From Acridotheres tristis (taxonomy: Eukaryota; Chordata; Aves; Passeriformes; Sturnidae), in contig CM072884.1 of assembly GCA_037013685.1 (NCBI GenBank), positions 103,529,548-103,593,547 on the forward strand: 64,000 nucleotides of DNA, written 5' to 3'. Shown piece by piece: positions 52,576 to 64,000 of this stretch. Both the position numbers and the translations under genes were made by a program. The notes below the pieces were generated by a model, which worked only from the letters and a program-made list of their open reading frames with translations, was not told the origin of the DNA and did not search any database. The first letter of the stretch is position 1. Every line of letters starts with the position of its first letter.

Positions 52576-55500
52576 GTAGCAGTGATATTCTCTTATGTCA
52601 CTACAAAATCCCTTCAGTCCAGCCATATTTTGCAGCCACACAGTTCAGCAGCTAATAGGTATCAGTGTGCACTAACTCTTATCAATGGCCTGAAAAGAAG
52701 GTGATTCTTTGCTCGTTGGTATTTGAAATTCAGCATTGCTCTATCAGGATCCCAGACTTCACTTTGTATACTCTGAATATTTTTCTAACTTCAAATAATA
52801 TTTTGGAGGTTTAAAATTAAGTTAGAGACATCATGAGACCACTGTGGTTATATGTATGCATTTTAATGGTATTAAACTCATTACATTGTAAGTATTCTCA
52901 CTTAAATCATAGATTATTGATTTCAAATAGCAATATTCATAGGGTAGAAATCAGGATTTGCACTCAGAAAGGCAGTATTACTTCAAAACAAGCAGAATCC
53001 CACCAGCTAACAGCAGAAGTTAGTGATAGCCTGTACTACCTATCCCAAAATGTGAAAGCAGAAAACTTGTACTCTGCTCTCAGTATCCTGCCCAAATTTC
53101 AAGCCATTACCTTTCTGCATTGCACTTCTAAATCTCCTATCTCATCAAAACTGCTGCAAAATTAAACACTGAACTTTGCTCTGAGAGCCAAGACAGACAT
53201 TGGAATTTTCCATAATGGTGAGCTGAGATTTTCCCGTGCTGCTCCCTGCTGGATCTCAGGCTGCCCACAGCCCTGCTCCTTGAAGGTGAGCAGTGCAAAA
53301 TGCTTTCCAGCAGCACCCACTTGGTAATTGTTTTTCTGTCTAAAGTTTCCAGCGATTCTAAGCCAGGCAACATATCAAACTGGCAGTGAAAACTGCACAA
53401 TACGTGGTAGCCTGTGACTGTCAAACCTCCCAGAGTGATGTTGGCAGGTAAGAGCTGCTCATTTCTAGCTAATCTAGATTTTTCTAGTAAGTTGAAGACA
53501 GGTTGGATGTGGCAGTGCTGCGATCAGTCTTTATCTTTGTATTCAGTAAAATGCAGAAAATGTTCTCAAACACATTTTCCAATTTCTTTATTACCAGTAG
53601 AGACATGCAACACTTTGTGTGCTTGCCTTCCCAGTCACACTCTTCTGATCATATTCTGAGGGACAAAAAAGTCTTCAGGTATTCACTTCAGATTTTGCAA
53701 TTCCAGCTTGGTTCATAATTTTATTATGCGCCTAACAGCATTTGGATATCAGAGGAATGTATCAGTCACCCTGAATGATTTCTAGAAAGGCTTTTTTTTT
53801 TAAAGTTAAACTAGCTATTTAAAAAATAAAATGTTTTTAATTAATACTGCTCTGAGTTTCATAACTGCAGGCATAGAAAAGGACACCTGTGAAATATGTA
53901 GAGCTACAGAATAGATAGTTGCAACTTTATTTACCCAATAAGTATTGTCTGGATAATAATGCAGGCTAAGGTTCCTTCCTGGATTATCATCTTTCACGGA
54001 AAGCTTTCATTATCCCCTCACTGACCCTCAGACCGTTTCAAGAATTGCATTCCCTTCCCCTCACATGGCAGTGGAAAGCTGGGCTAAATGGGACTGTCCT
54101 TCTTCCCCAGGAGGTCAAGGCTGAGTGTTAGAATATCTCTGTCATTAGTGCTGATTTGTAACAAAAAAATATACTTGTGCAGCAGACTAAACTGTCCTGA
54201 AACTCTGACTTTTCTCCATGTAAATCTTCCCTCTGACTCTTGCTTATCAAGGAGCTAGATACCTTATGAAGTGAAAAACAGGCACCACATTCACAGAACC
54301 ATGTGTGTATACATAGGTATGTACATGATATGAATAAGTAAGAATAATAGGTTGTTCAGACCTGAAACATAATTCCTATGCACCCAATTTTCCCCCTAAT
54401 TTTGACCAAAACTGAAGACAATGCCTTATCTGGTAATCTCTGGTGCTAGCCATGGTACGTCAGGCTCTTGGTTACCATTTTTATTTGTCAGCAATTCTCA
54501 CCTTTAGCATATAAACTATAAATATCCAGTTCATTCCAGTGATTCCCTTCACTAAAACACTACTGCCTTGTTTAGACTAACCTAGCAGAAAAATAAGAAT
54601 TATGAACATAAAATGGTTTTACTCCATTCTCTCATGATTTAACTGAAATAAATTTACATTAATTAGATTAGAACTGTGTTCATTTGAAGGATCAGAATAT
54701 AGTAAAACTGGAGTAGGATTCCATCTTGAGAAAGGGACTGATCTTTTTTTTAATTTGCTTTTCAATACGTACTTAAATAAATGAGCTTTTTAAAACATTG
54801 TAGGAGCTGATTAATTAACAAAAAAAAAATTACTTTGCAAAGAGACTCTGCAGCAAAATAGCCTTAGAATGACAGTCCTATTCTTTCAAAACAGCTTATC
54901 TTTTTGCCATTTGCAAGCTTCCAGTTCTTTGGAAAAAAAAAAAAGGAATTTAAAAAGTAAAATAATAGAATAAAAAAGATATTAAATTGGAGTAAATACA
55001 TTTTCTTCAACACTTCTATTCCTTAAAGGATAAATATGTCTATTTCTAGTTCCTATGAAAACGTTGTAACAAATGTCATTAATTGTGGAAATACAAAGCA
55101 GAAGCAACTGCTTGGAGGTAGGAGGGGTATTTCCTCTGCATTTGGCATTTAAAACAGGTCTCAGATTGATAAAACCTTTTTTAGTATGATAGGCTGCAGC
55201 TGATACAGAGATATTACCTATTGCTGAAATTATTTCTGAAAATAATAATTATCACAGAAATTCAAAGAAAGTTTGTTGGGATTTTAATTCTGGGATTTTT
55301 TGTTTGGTTGTTTTTTGGTCTTGGTTTGTTCTTTTTTGAATTTTTTTTTTTTTAATTTGAGCTAATACTTATTGGAAAACTATGCAGCTTTTCTAATTTC
55401 TTTCTTTGATATATATATATAAAAGTAATAATGACAGAGACCAAGATAGGGGGGAAAAAGGAGCATTATTTATGTATAATCTTTGCTGTATTCTCAAAGA

Positions 55501-58500
55501 AGAGAAATGTTTACTGACAAATATAGGATGGCATTAAAGGCCCCTTTGACAGAAGCTTCCTCTATATTACTGTTCCTGAGAAATGATGGTTCTTTCTTCA
55601 TAGTGAGAGATGGAGGTCAGTAGAGAGTTGCCTCTCTGAAAAGAATTGAAAGGTACTGCCTCTCAGATTAATGCACATTAGTATTAGTATCATACTTTAT
55701 GGAAGAAAAGTCAATTTTAGGCAGTAGGGCTGTGGTTTGGCCAGTCAAACCTCACTGATATGACAAATTGTCTCATAAACACCGACACTGCTACCCAATA
55801 TGTGTCAGAATTGTAGTCCAAAACATAATGAGCCCTAAGCCTATTGTGATTTTAGATCAAGTTTAGCTATAAGCAGGGGAAAAAAAAGTCATAAGTTGCT
55901 TTTTTGGATTGATATCCATGCTCCAATTTCCTGCTTCCTTGATGAGGCATTTCTGTCCATCAGAAACTCCACTCTCCAATAAACTTCCCTTAGAAAAAGA
56001 TATTATTCATGCAAAAAGAGTCTTTAAAGGTTTGTATTGATGTGAGACTGGTTTAGTTGGCACTGGAACTGCTCATGTTTGCCTCTCTCAGGTACTTCCA
56101 GCATATCTTGATCCTTTCTGGGGAAATACATCTGTGACCCAGCTGACTGGAGGTCCCTGCTATCACAGTCTGCTGACAAGAGCTGACATCACTTTGGGCT
56201 CTTACTGAATTTTAGTTTCTGAGTAACTTTTAATGGTGCATGATATTTCAATTTATTATGTGCTTTCTATATTATTCTTTTTAAAAATTCCTCATTTTTC
56301 CAGTCTCATCTCTTAGTTAAATCAGAACTAAAGGGTACATTTATATATAATTTACTGAAAACATGGATATGTGTTTTGCTTTTGAAATGGTAGGAGTGCA
56401 TAAAGTCGTGAAATAAGAAATACAACAAAATTAGCCCAACTTTTACTTTTAAATAAGCATTTTATAGGATAAAAATGGATATATCTTAATACTAAATATC
56501 ATTATTAAATTAGTAGCTTCCAGAAGTGTAGGTGTGACATGACTTACAGACCCAATATACTCTTTTACAAACCCAAATATATAATTATTACTAAGATCCT
56601 AATTTAGTAACGCCAAAAACTTCTTGAAGATTTTGTTTTATCTTTGTAAAGTTTTCCTGGTATATTCGTCACTCTAACTTAATTGTGGTTCAAGGAATGT
56701 AATTTATTTTTTTACCTTTTATGAGCACATTTGTCACTTTCTTAGTAGACAGATATTCTGATTGCTATGTTTTTAGCATAGATAAGAGCATTTGAGTAAT
56801 TCTGAATACTTTGAATTAAAAAACAGTAAAAAACAAGTCTTGTGTTGCAGTAGTAAATAAGTAAGGAGTGATTTAATCTTAAAACTCATACTATTGACCA
56901 GAGGTACTGCTCTTAGAGCTATAAGCAAATAGCATATACAAGTAATTTTGGATTAAATGTATGTAAAACAAGATGAATAATCAGTTTCCTTTATGTTCTC
57001 TTTTTCCCTCTGAACACCCAAATAATTTCAAAAAGCAGAATTGCAACACTAATTTCCCAACAGATAGCAAACCTCGTGAACAAAACATAGATTTATAGCC
57101 TAAGACATTAATTTTTCATTGAAGTAATAAGAGAGTAGTTACTGTGTGTATTTATGTGTTCTCTTAGACAAATGAAGTAGCTACTGAATTCTTCATCGAA
57201 GGCAAATGCTGAAAAATTTAAATAGGATACGTATTCATACAGAATATTATTGGTTTATTATTTATTATTGGTTGTATATATCATTTAATATTTAAAAGCC
57301 CTTTTATCATGTACTGTAGCTCATGGAAATAAACTTTCTTCTTATTTTTAGTCTTGGGAAATGGTTTTCGGTTAGAAGATTCTGGGATTTAATTACAGAA
57401 CTTTTCAGAAGCTCTTATTAAAGGTACTAATTCTAACCTGAAACAATCCATATCTCCACATTTGATCTGTAGTAGTTACATAAGGAGAAATGAAAGAACT
57501 GAATGTCATGACCATGACATTTCCCAAGAATACCTTTCAGTCTTCCCTTACTTAGAGTTCAGGGAATTTTTCCACTGCTCTCTGTAATAATAGCCTTTTT
57601 CCAAACTCCATTTCACATTTTTTTTATAGTTCTATGTAGTTTTAAAGCCTCCACAAGATCTTGTAGGAAGGAGTTCAAGTCTTGTAATCAAGCATTGTGT
57701 GAAAAATGGTATTTTTTGCTTGGTTTGAAACTTTTTTCCTTTAGAGACTAATTCTGTTCCAAGTTACATTGCTGAAAACCAAGAACAAAGCTGCTTTAAT
57801 AGTTTTAGTAGAAGGTTCAAAGAGATGCAGTTGTTATGCTGTTGAATATTCTGGTTCTCAAATCTAAAAGTATATTTTTGCAAATCCTCCAACTAAATGG
57901 TAATGCCAGGGATACTCAAACCAATTAAAATACTTCCTAATTCTGAGAGTTACAAATCAGGTCTCAAAAATTATACATTCTTGGGTTTTAAGTTGCTCAA
58001 GAAGGAAGTAAAGTCAGGCTTTATTTGTCTGCTTCAGAGTTCTTCAATGTCTCAGTATTTATTCCCAGCTTTGCTTAGAGCATTAATTTATTTTACAGCC
58101 CCAGAAGTTTAAGCAAACAGATAAAATAGTGATCAAATTAAAATACCAGTTGTGTAAGGCAGTCATCTAGAGGTACTTCCAAAGTCTGAAGTCATCTTGA
58201 AGACCCTCAGAAGAAATAAATTTCACAAAAGCACAGACAAACACACATAATTTGTGGTGGTGGTCAGTATTTAACTTTGTCTCACCTGTTGACAGCCATG
58301 GGGACAGAAAACCACCAGTGATCAATCTGAACTGGTCATCTGGGCTCTTGCCACAGTCAGGGATGGGCTGGCTCACACAGATGTGCCTTTTTCTTGCTTA
58401 CTTCCCTAGGGCAGACAGTATTCACTTCCCATGGCTGTGTTTGATGAGATAATATCCATTCAGGGCCAGCAGAAACCAGCAGTCACTTCGGACTGATGGC

Positions 58501-61500
58501 AGTGAGCAGCTGCAGATGAGACAAGGAGCAGGCTCATGGCTGATGTGCTCAGGTGCTCTCAGCTTTCTGATACTCTTTCTCATTCTGACATTCACCTTAC
58601 TTATACCTTCCTTTTTCTTTGAAAAGGGGACACAGTTGTACTTTCCTTGTCTCGCTTTTTAGACAATATATCTTTTTAGATTGTCCTTTTTTTTCCTGTG
58701 TGTTGAGGTCTCTTGCAAGTTCTGCAACAAAAATACTAAGTGTCAGTGTTCCTAATCAGATATGACAGATTTAAGATACATAATATTTTTCAAAAGTCAT
58801 CACTTTTTTATCTAACCCTTTTTCCTTTCTGCTCCCAATCCAGAAATTAATAGAACAGCAAACTAAATACCAAGTTATTCATAGCAAATTATTCAGGTAC
58901 CTAAATATCCAAATTCACAAAATAAGCTTTCAACTGCTTGCATGTAAGCATTTCACATTATTCACCATCAAATGAAGAAAAATGAAGCACTTTTTCCTTT
59001 TAATTTAGTAAAAATGACCAATGTATACTTGTCATTAAGCAAAGCAAAAGAGGTTCAGTATTTGGTAAAACTGGAACAAGTTTTTCTATATGATCAAATT
59101 CTTCCACTCTACCCTTACTCTCATCCTTTAATCTATACCAGGGTAAAATAATTATAGTAATACCCTGGAGAGATGTAGGCCATGCAGTTCTTATGTAGAG
59201 GTGCCACAACACAAAGGAATTAAAACTTGATCACATAATTACAAAGACCTTGTCATAGAAAATGATGACTCAGAAAGAACATGTTAGGCCAGGATTTGAA
59301 ACTCATCAGCAATTTCCTGTGCTGCTGTTGTACAGCACAATTAGGATGAGGAGAGTGCTAATAAGAAATACCCCTGTCTGGTAATATGTATTTTAACCTC
59401 ATTAAACACTCAGTGAATAGATTTCGGTTTATGTCTGAAAACTAAACACTGATGCCTATAAAGTTATGCTACTTGATGCAACAAATATTGGAGCATTTAT
59501 GTAATGGAAACATTAAATCTGTTCTAAATAAATTTAGAGGCAGTATTAAAGGTTTCAAGGATTAAAAATCTGACATATTTTACCTTTTGGCATTACTAAT
59601 AAATTTCTTATATTAATTTTGCTGCTGAATTAATATGGCTGGGATGAGAGAATTGATATTTTCTCACCCGTTTGAATTGACCCTATTTTCAGACTGTAAC
59701 ACCACATCTCTCAATGTTTTCTGGCTACAAAATTGTAAACAGTACCAAAACATGCAGACTTTTCAGAAGCTCAGAAGGTTTGAAAATCAAAGGTGGTGTT
59801 AAGAGAGTGCCCAAATTCATCTCTGTCTTTGCTATTTTCCTTTGCTGTGCTTATTTGTATGGGATGAAATATTTGATCCATAAAGACAGTGATGTAGGAG
59901 TGGTTTTGAAGATTTGATGGGAGCAGAAAATCAAGTATATATGAAGGTTTCAAAGTATCTTCCTGGTGAACCTTTATATCTACCTTTATCAGCCTTAAAG
60001 ATATTTAGAGTTTGCCACTAGGTGCTTATATTTAAATGTAGTTCATCCTCTTTTATAACAGCTGGTTGATATGTAAAAACTTTGATTTTTCAGCAGAATG
60101 AAAGAATAGATTTTAATAGACTAAAGATAGTTAGTGAGGGTGAATTTTAGTCATTATTCCTTAATAGTCATCTGGTGACAATTGTATGAGCAGAAAAAAA
60201 CCCTTAATTTTATCAATTTATCTATGGTTTCTGTGGTTAACCACTGAAATCCTACTTCATATTTCCATCTTTGGTCTTCTATAAATCTACCCCCTGAAAC
60301 ACTGAACAGTGGAAGTCTTTTAGTGATATTTTTGCAATAAAATTGCAAAAACTGAGGTCAGATACAGGGATGAGTGTTTTAGAGTGTTATCCTTATAAGG
60401 AAAGGACTGTCTTACAGGGTTTTGGCAGCAGTTAATCATTTGTTGAATTCTACTGAACTCTTATGTGCTGAGATCAGTTAACCTATTTACATATCTTCCT
60501 TTCACCCAATAAAGCATAACACATCGTCTGGAAAAGGAGATTTTGAGGTGTCTTCTTTGGTGTCACCGTGTAATTCTATTTCAAAACAAAGTGCATATCA
60601 TCAGCTGGTCTCCCTGACACAAAATATTTAGCTTAAGTGCTCCTAACTTGTAAAGCAATAACACACCCCCAGCAGAATCCCACGTAACTCCTCACTGGTA
60701 CTCCACACAAGATTCCTTCTGTTTCTACGCAGCATCTTTTTAAACTCACTGTGCCCATTAACATGCAGCAGCCTTCAGCTCCTTGCAATCCAACAAAAGT
60801 AGTCCAGATTTCCAAACTCTCCTCTTTGCTTATAGGTCCTGACATGAGATTAATAACATTTCTTAAGGATCTAGCTCCACATTAAAAGGTCTTTTCCCAG
60901 TGCTTTTTACTGTTTAAGGGGCAAGGAGGAGCATCTTCTGGCTGAGCTGCAAAGTACTGATCAAAGAGTAAGTTTTCAGAATGTAAGAGACTGTTTAGTG
61001 TTTGAATGATGTCAAGATCGTTTTCTCAGATAACTTTAGGGAAGTACAGAAGTAGTTTGGGATTGAAGGTCATTTCCTGGTATGAAATAAAATAAAATGA
61101 TTTTTGAGGGATACTAATATTCTGCTCAATGTACAATATATTTAATATTCTTAAGCTCCTATGCTAGAATTCTCATTGATTATTCAAATGAAATTATTAT
61201 ATTATTTTAAGTAGAAGTCAAATGCATTGCAAAGTATTTTCATTGTAATATTGATATCTTAAATATAATTTAAATATTTTTCCTAACAGTTGATTTATCA
61301 TTATGATTAGAGTTTGTGTCCTTATTAAGCTTTACAAGAAAGCTGAAATTTTCAGGTGACTGAAAATAGGATCAAATTTGTAGTGTCAAATGGAACTGTA
61401 TGTGAATTTTGGAGATATTCAGGGAATCCAATATATTATGTAGCAACAAATTTATATGGATGCATTGTAATGCATGCTTAAGAACATGAGCTGTATTGTC

Positions 61501-62326
61501 ATTTGGAGATGGGAGTTGTGACTCTTTTTTGATGACACTATCTACAGGAAATTAATTATTTTTTATAGAGGTCAATATATCTATTCCTGTTTTCACTGAT
61601 CATGAAGTCTCCAGTTCGAGTCTGTAATTGTGATGGCTTGAAAAACAACAATATGACCCAGAGAGTCGTAAAACACTCAGCTCTCCTGTTTATTTCCAAA
61701 CTGTTTCCATGGCCTCCTGAAACATTACATAAAGTCTTCAGTAGTGGTTCTTGAATTTTCCAAGTGAAGTAATTTTTACTGCAGTGAAGAAATTTTCCAT
61801 AAACATTACAGAAATGTTTAGCAGCAATTTTTCTAATGATAGTTTTCAAATGGTTCATCTATTTTTCCCTCGTGTGTTCATTTGTCCTTACTCTTAATTT
61901 CTTCTTCATCTTTCTCCTTAAACTTAACTCCCACACACAGAGAAAGCCCAGTCTGCAGCACCTGAGGCTGATGAGTGTTCCAAATCCTTCAGTGGAACTT
62001 TCTTTCCTTGTGTTTTTTCATACTGATGGTAACACTCAGAGGGGCGTGCAATGGGCACTGGGCATTGCTGCTCCACTTCTGTGACTCTGCATCTTCTCAT
62101 AAATACCTTCCCACTGTGGGTCAAAGGGTTCAGAGAGGGCAGCACCCTTTCACCTATTATGTCTTCCAAAATAGTTTTCTGCTGGACCCACCCGGAACCA
62201 GAAAGAAAACTTCACATAGTTGATTCCATTAACCACCTCGTTTCCTAAATGCATTTACAGTACTTCTTAATGGTTTTATGGTAATTAATCTTGACAATAT
62301 TTTTTGGATAAAAATGATGAAAGACA
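52576..62326. other. Unannotated intron
   Basis: AT-rich with short T and A runs (55338-55352, 54930-54942) and a short (TA)n at about 55410-55422. Mildly GC-richer patches at 53215-53300 and 58290-58560 have no recognised content. Confidence 0.55.
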
Positions 62327-62360
62327 CATGATTATAATATTGCGCATGACTATAATATTG
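62327..62360. repeat. 16-bp repeat, two copies
   Basis: CATGATTATAATATTG (62327-62342) recurs as CATGACTATAATATTG (62345-62360) with one mismatch. Confidence 0.9.
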
Positions 62361-62535
62361 TTCTTAGATACTTTAGAATACATCAATACTATTAATTTAT
62401 AAGAAGTATTTTCATCCTTTTATCATTCATCTTCAAATCAATTTCTTTTTTTCTGGAAATGCTGAAACTTCTGGGATTAAATAGACAGAAACTTTGGACT
62501 TAGATGAGAAAATGATGTAAGTATTTTCATGATTT

Positions 62536-62587
62536 TTATGTACTAACTAGGATTATGTATTAACTCGCATTTATGTATTAACCAGCA
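62536..62587. repeat. 17-bp repeat, three copies
   Basis: TTATGTACTAACTAGGA, TTATGTATTAACTCGCA and TTATGTATTAACCAGCA lie in tandem at a period of 17-18 bp. Confidence 0.85.
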
Positions 62588-63260
62588 TTAAATACAGTAA
62601 TAAACCCTCAAGTATGATATTATCCATATTTTTTGTAGGAACAAACCCATTTGTCATTCATTACAAATATTCTTTTGCCTCAGCAACAAATTGGAGAAAA
62701 ATACATAAACTTGCCACAGTTTAATATACCTTGAGACCAAATACACTTTAAGCCTTTTATTTGTAAAGTTTTTTTTTACTTGAAAAAAATGAATTAGGTT
62801 TAATAATAACTAATATGTAATGATATCTTATTACATATATAACAGCACATACAAAAACAGCAGTACCAAAAGCAGCTCTTCCATTGAGAAGCAAACTGAA
62901 AGTAAACTACAAAATTATGGGAGATTCACAGTAAAATGAGTAATTATGGATAGCAAAAATAGAAACTGAATTAAAGAACTTAGTTGTGTACAAAATATGT
63001 TCATATATTTATTTAGAAAACTCCTTAGTAAATGTTGTGGGTTTTACTGACAATGATAATAAATTTCAGGACCAGTATTTTAGGTGTGTTGCTACTGGTT
63101 TTGGACCATAAAATTAAATTGTAGCTACTTCTCAAATGGATGTGACAGCACAGCTGTACTTCTTTTCTTAGAAAATAATGATCTGAAAATTAACTAAAAA
63201 ATGGGCTTACCAGTTAAAGTGAGACATGACTTACTGGAGCAAGCCCAGGGAAGGGATTTA

Positions 63261-63335
63261 AAATTAAGGATCCAAAAAAAAGATCCTTATTATTAAATCA
63301 CGATCCTTAAATTAAGGATCCAAAATAAGGATTTT
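63261..63335. repeat. GATCC inverted and direct repeat cluster
   Basis: AAATTAAGGATCCAAAA occurs at 63261-63277 and again at 63309-63325. Between and within these, AAGGATC (63267-63273) pairs with GATCCTT (63282-63288), and 63302-63320 is a palindrome with 9-bp arms around one central A. It borders the left edge of the CR1 fragment. Confidence 0.9.
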
Positions 63336-63339
63336 TAGC

Positions 63340-63765
63340 ATCTGACAAAGGAGGAGAGGCTGAAAGAGCTGAGACCACTCAGCCTGGAGAAGAGAGGGCT
63401 CAGGGGGGACTTATACATGCCCATAAATACAGGATCGAGCAGTAAAGGCAGAGACAGATTCTTCTGTGGTGCCCAGAGACAGATGACAGGCAGTAGACAG
63501 AAACTGAAAAACAGGAAATTCCACTTAAATATTCAAAAAAACAAAAAAACAAACAAACAAAAAAAAAATAGTGTTCACTACGAGGGTGGTCACACACAAG
63601 AACAGGTTGCTCAGAGATGTTGTGGAGTCTTCATCCTTGCTTGAATATCTATTCAAAACTCAACTTGAACAACCTGCTGTCATGGACCCTGCTCTAAGCA
63701 AAGCCTTGGACCAGGCAATCCCCAGAGATGCCTGCCAGGCTCATCCAGTCTCAGTATCTTTGAAA
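63340..63765 (+). mobile_element. CR1 LINE 3' region fragment
   Basis: The sequence contains GGAGAGGCTGAAAGAGCTGAG, CACTCAGCCTGGAGAAGAGAG, GGGCTCAGGGGGGACTTA, then GGTTGCTCAGAGATGTTGTGG and CAGGCAATCCCCAGAGATGCC, all CR1 landmarks in order. An A-rich (CAAA)n stretch is embedded at 63532-63570. The diagnostic octamer tail after the last landmark is not recognisable. Confidence 0.85.
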
Positions 63766-64000
63766 ATATATCAATGAACAAAGCATGGTGAGATGAATAG
63801 ATGTGGACAGGAATGATTGCTTCTGTTGAACATTGATGTCTCCCATGCTTCTTGCCTCATCCATTTCATTTATTTACTGGGAGGCTGTTGAAGTCATTGC
63901 AAACAAATACAAAAGGACGTAGAAAAAGCACAAGTTCTGAATTTAGGTTATGCCTAAAAGTTTTATATTCCTTTTTTACTTGGTGAATTCTTTACTGGCA

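Overview
This window is AT-rich vertebrate genomic DNA, almost certainly from a bird. Three things point there: several CR1 LINE fragments with the typical avian 3' tail (ATTCTGTG-type octamer repeats), a long solo LTR of a kind I recall as common in bird genomes, and two protein-coding exons matching the amniote synaptic receptor gene IL1RAPL1 (interleukin-1 receptor accessory protein-like 1). Species cannot be fixed from the sequence; a neoavian, perhaps a passerine, is my best guess.

Only two coding exons are supported, both on the + strand and only 1,090 bp apart: 35508-35694 and 36785-36938. Together they encode the end of the first and most of the second extracellular immunoglobulin domain. 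Their splice sites and phases join cleanly (phase 2 in, phase 0 between, phase 1 out). Everything else is intron: at least 35.5 kb upstream and at least 27 kb downstream. That agrees with IL1RAPL1 being a very large gene with giant introns around the Ig-domain exons. No other exon, RNA gene, CpG-island promoter, CRISPR array or operon-like structure was seen.

Region by region. 1-18.2 kb holds intron with a CR1 3' tail near 4.0 kb, an antisense CR1 piece at 7.7-8.2 kb, a MIR-like relic near 10.7 kb, a (CTAT)n microsatellite at 11.3 kb, an antisense CR1 reverse-transcriptase fragment at 14.5 kb and an A/C-only tract at 17.5 kb. 18281-19438 is a complete 1,158 bp solo LTR with a perfect 5-bp target duplication (GCCCT) and an internal 16/17-bp minisatellite. 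19.4-35.5 kb holds a second MIR-like relic, a CR1 element split by a smaller candidate solo LTR (28.5-29.6 kb), and unclassified GC-richer islands. 35.5-37.4 kb holds the exons, followed by a long pyrimidine microsatellite that creates a decoy splice acceptor. 37.4-64 kb holds intron with short perfect tandem duplications, a GC-rich unclassified block at 46.25-46.8 kb, a pure (GAGAG)n array at 48.8 kb, another CR1 tail at 52.5 kb and a CR1 fragment at 63.3-63.8 kb beside a GATCC palindrome cluster.

The many short open reading frames elsewhere are chance frames or lie in repeats. I found no convincing previously undescribed biological system. The best leads are the LTR with its private minisatellite, the nested LTR-in-CR1, the decoy acceptor/pseudo-exon after the second exon, and a local amino-acid change in the Ig domain.
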